Shown here piece by piece: positions 61,529-64,000 of a stretch of DNA of 64,000 nucleotides. Numbering within the stretch: the stretch's first letter is position 1; each line of letters begins with the position of its first letter. Both the position numbers and the translations under genes were made by a program. The stretch comes from Ascidiaceihabitans sp023955215 (GTDB lineage: Bacteria; Pseudomonadota; Alphaproteobacteria; Rhodobacterales; Rhodobacteraceae): assembly GCA_943788345.1 (NCBI GenBank), contig CALSPX010000001.1, positions 124,001 to 188,000 of the forward strand. The letters are read 5' to 3'. A model generated the notes under the pieces. It searched no databases, was not told the origin of the DNA, and saw nothing but the letters and a program-made list of their open reading frames with translations.

Positions 61529-63205
61529 ATGGCAAATATGATGGACGAGTTTGAAGCACTTTTGAATGAAAGCTTCGAAATGGACACCCCAGAAGAGGGT
61601 TCCGTTGTTAAAGGCAAGGTTATCGCGATTGAAGCGGGCCAAGCTATCATCGACGTAGGCTACAAGATGGAAGGCCGCGTCGACATTAAAGAATTCGCAG
61701 ATCCCGGTGAAGCTCCAAAAATCGCTGCTGGCGATGTTGTTGAAGTATTCCTCCGTCAGGTCGAAAACTCTAAAGGTGAAGCTGTAATCTCTCGTGAGAT
61801 GGCTCGTCGTGAAGAAGCATGGGATCGTCTTGAGACTGCCTACGCTGGTGAAGCACGCGTTGAAGGCGCGATCTTCGGCCGCGTTAAAGGTGGCTTTACA
61901 GTTGATCTTGGCGGCGCAGTTGCGTTCCTTCCAGGCTCACAAGTTGACGTACGCCCTGTGCGTGACGCAGGCCCATTGATGGGTCTTAAGCAACCATTCC
62001 AAATCCTTAAAATGGACCGTCGTCGTGGCAACATCGTTGTTTCTCGTCGTGCTATCCTCGAGGAATCACGTGCAGAACAACGCGCTGAAGTTATTGGCAA
62101 CCTTACTGAAGGCCAAAACGTTGACGGTGTTGTTAAGAACATCACTGAATACGGTGCGTTCGTTGATTTGGGCGGCGTTGACGGCTTGTTGCACGTCACT
62201 GACATGGCATGGCGTCGTGTGAACCACCCATCTGAAATCTTGACAATCGGTGAAACGATCAAAGTTCAGGTTATTAAGATCAACAAAGAGACACACCGTA
62301 TCTCCTTGGGCATGAAGCAATTGCAAGAGGATCCATGGGATCTGGTTGCAGCGAAATACCCACTTGAGTCTACACACACTGGTCGCGTGACCAACATCAC
62401 TGATTATGGCGCATTCGTTGAGCTAGAAGCAGGCGTTGAAGGTCTTGTGCACGTTTCTGAAATGTCTTGGACCAAGAAGAACGTACACCCAGGTAAAATC
62501 GTATCTACGTCTCAAGAAGTCGAAGTTATGGTTCTGGAAATCGACGGCACCAAGCGTCGCGTATCTTTGGGTCTGAAACAGACACAGCGCAACCCATGGG
62601 AAGTGTTTGCAGAAACACACCCTGAAGGCACTGAAGTCGAAGGCGAAGTCAAAAACATCACCGAATTCGGTTTGTTTGTTGGCCTCGAAGGCGACATCGA
62701 CGGCATGGTTCACCTGTCCGACCTATCATGGGACGAACGTGGCGAAGACGCGATCCAAAGCTACCACAAGAACGACGTGGTTCAGGCTGTTGTATCCGAA
62801 GTTGACGTTGAAAAAGAACGCATCTCCTTGTCTATCAAAGGCATGGGCGGCGACAAGTTCGCAGAAGCAGTGGGCGGCGTTAAGCGCGGTTCCATCGTAA
62901 CTGTGACAGTGACAGCCATCGAAGAAGGTGGTGTTGAGTGCGAATATGAAGGCATGAAATCCTTCATCCGTCGTTCCGACCTGTCCCGTGACCGTGCAGA
63001 GCAGCGCCCAGAGCGTTTCTCAGTTGGTGACAAAGTGGACGTGCGTATCACTAACGTCGACGCAAAAACACGCCGCTTGGGTGTCTCCATCAAAGCACGT
63101 GAGATTGCTGAAGAAAAAGAAGCCGTTGAACAGTATGGTTCATCTGACTCAGGCGCATCCTTGGGCGATATCCTTGGTGCAGCTTTGAACACCGGCGACG
63201 AATAA
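61529..63205 (+). CDS. rpsA: 30S ribosomal protein S1
   Basis: A 558-residue protein with six S1 OB-fold repeats. Recurring TEYGAFVDLGGVDGLLHVTD-like and RRVSLGLKQ segments are seen, from GSVVKGKVIAIEAG to KVDVRITNVDAKTRRLGVSI. S1 binds mRNA leaders on the 30S subunit and starts translation of structured or weak-site messages. An acidic N-terminus (MDEFEALLNESFEMDTPEEG) docks to S2. AGGAAAT lies about 10 bases upstream. Confidence 0.97.
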   Translation: MANMMDEFEALLNESFEMDTPEEGSVVKGKVIAIEAGQAIIDVGYKMEGRVDIKEFADPGEAPKIAAGDVVEVFLRQVENSKGEAVISREMARREEAWDRLETAYAGEARVEGAIFGRVKGGFTVDLGGAVAFLPGSQVDVRPVRDAGPLMGLKQPFQILKMDRRRGNIVVSRRAILEESRAEQRAEVIGNLTEGQNVDGVVKNITEYGAFVDLGGVDGLLHVTDMAWRRVNHPSEILTIGETIKVQVIKINKETHRISLGMKQLQEDPWDLVAAKYPLESTHTGRVTNITDYGAFVELEAGVEGLVHVSEMSWTKKNVHPGKIVSTSQEVEVMVLEIDGTKRRVSLGLKQTQRNPWEVFAETHPEGTEVEGEVKNITEFGLFVGLEGDIDGMVHLSDLSWDERGEDAIQSYHKNDVVQAVVSEVDVEKERISLSIKGMGGDKFAEAVGGVKRGSIVTVTVTAIEEGGVECEYEGMKSFIRRSDLSRDRAEQRPERFSVGDKVDVRITNVDAKTRRLGVSIKAREIAEEKEAVEQYGSSDSGASLGDILGAALNTGDE

Positions 63206-63232
63206 GCTTAACCGTTTAACGTTTTAAGATTG

Positions 63233-63262
63233 GGCCCCGCAGGCGACTGCGGGGCCTTTTTG
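63233..63262 (+). terminator. strong rho-independent terminator after rpsA
   Basis: GGCCCCGCAG (63233-63242) pairs perfectly with CTGCGGGGCC (63247-63256) around a GCGA tetraloop, followed by six T. Confidence 0.95.
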
Positions 63263-63442
63263 TGTTTTTAGCTAAGGGCGGTGATCCCAATGCCGCATAC
63301 AACCTTCCGTGATTGTTTCTTAAATGAAAACGGTATCCGGATTTATTCGCGTTAGGTGTTTTGTTCTGAACAATCACACTTATTGGTTGTTGTTAACTTA
63401 TAGCTATGCGAGTATTTTCATAATTTATGAGTGGGACTATTT

Positions 63443-64000
63443 ATGCTTGGACTTATGATATTGCCGATGCTGTTGGGCGCTGCGTTTCTTTTTGATGATG
63501 ATGGAAGTGGATCTGAAGATCCAATTGGTCAACCAGACTCAGAAGAACCAGTTCAAACTGATCCAGAAGAGAACGGCGATCTGATCCAGTTCGACCGGGA
63601 CGACACGCGATACAGTGGATCGGATGCAGCTGTCGAAGTTCGCGGCAATAATCTAGATAACATAATCCGTGCAGGCGGTGGTGACGATACAGTCGTTGCA
63701 GAGGGTGGTGATGATCGGGTCTTCGGAGATGCCGGCGATGATACCCTTTACGGTAGAGATGGTGATGATGTGGTCTTTGGCGGCACGGGCGACGATCGCA
63801 TCTTTCTTGGCATGGGTGATGACGCATCTGGCTCGAGCGGCGAAAATGGACCATCGGATATGTTCGGTGATGACTTCGTTCGCGGCGGTGCTGGTGATGA
63901 TCAGATTTTTGACAACTTTGGTTCTAACCACTTGATGGGGGATGTTGGCAACGACACCTTGGTCGCTGTCGACGGTAACAACGCTGTGGATCAAAGCATA
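63443..64000 (+). CDS. RTX-type calcium-binding repeat protein (3' end outside window)
   Basis: Open from ATG 63443 to the window end, 186 residues visible. A short hydrophobic start (LGLMILPMLLGAAFLF) could be an anchor. It precedes an acidic linker, then nonapeptide-like GGxGxDxx repeats: AGGGDDTVV, EGGDDRVFG, DAGDDTLYG, RDGDDVVFG, GTGDDRIF and GGAGDDQIF. Such repeats fold as a calcium-loaded beta-roll in secreted proteins, usually via type I secretion with a C-terminal signal that would lie outside. The cargo role is unknown. Confidence 0.85.
   Translation, partial: MLGLMILPMLLGAAFLFDDDGSGSEDPIGQPDSEEPVQTDPEENGDLIQFDRDDTRYSGSDAAVEVRGNNLDNIIRAGGGDDTVVAEGGDDRVFGDAGDDTLYGRDGDDVVFGGTGDDRIFLGMGDDASGSSGENGPSDMFGDDFVRGGAGDDQIFDNFGSNHLMGDVGNDTLVAVDGNNAVDQSI

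Noticed and set aside
63653..64000. Reverse-strand frames over the RTX repeats
   Set aside because: They are by-products of the repetitive glycine/aspartate codons on the forward strand.

Overview
The window looks like a chromosomal segment of a marine alphaproteobacterium of the Rhodobacterales (Roseobacter group). The grounds are a SAM/SAH-type riboswitch in front of metK (a class known almost only from Rhodobacterales), an irr gene divergent from fabA-fabB-fabI, the order phoH-ybeY-corC-lnt-metK-trmB, a CP4-like EPSP synthase, a tripartite tricarboxylate transporter, and many short overlapping operons. No rRNA, CRISPR array or intact transposon is visible.

Region 1 (1-15230) is catabolic. 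A 3-hydroxybenzoate 4-monooxygenase (cut by the window edge) and an iclR/aminotransferase/metallo-hydrolase group run leftward. Divergent from iclR is a tctC-tctB-tctA transporter followed by an aldehyde dehydrogenase and a Tm-1-like (UPF0261) protein, with a perfect palindrome as candidate operator in the shared gap. Next comes a homoprotocatechuate meta-cleavage set, hpaR divergent from hpaF-E-D-G-H. The last gene, hpaH, carries a single-base frameshift.

Region 2 (15231-19354) is accessory. A decayed IS6-like transposase lies beside a 3.3 kb AT-rich island. The island sits in a tRNA-Cys gene and is bounded by a 42 bp direct repeat of the tRNA 3' half. It also has paired TGTGTATGA repeats just inside each end. 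It carries no integrase, only a small winged-helix-like protein, a multi-pass membrane protein and an exported FG-GAP/peptidoglycan-binding protein. This is the most unusual part of the window.

Region 3 (19500-33072) is mostly housekeeping: a Pcm-like methyltransferase, a PopZ-like protein, efp, a YgfZ-like protein, a glycosyltransferase, an MsbA-like exporter, two aminotransferases, an enoyl-CoA hydratase and valS. Region 4 (33195-42415) is a long leftward run. It holds an enolase-superfamily dehydratase, an alcohol dehydrogenase, a TetA-like exporter, pcaB (frameshifted), pcaD, a nuclease-family protein, a threonine dehydratase-like enzyme and a haloacid dehalogenase.

Region 5 (42547-64000) is core: FKBP, fabI-fabB-fabA, irr, miaB, an OmpA-family gene with an in-frame stop at the end of its signal peptide, phoH-ybeY-corC-lnt, metK, trmB, aroA, cmk, a CBS protein, rpsA, and the start of an RTX-type calcium-binding protein. 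Three otherwise well-conserved genes (hpaH, pcaB, ompA-like) each carry one inactivating single-base lesion. That could be recent gene decay or assembly error, and the raw reads would decide.
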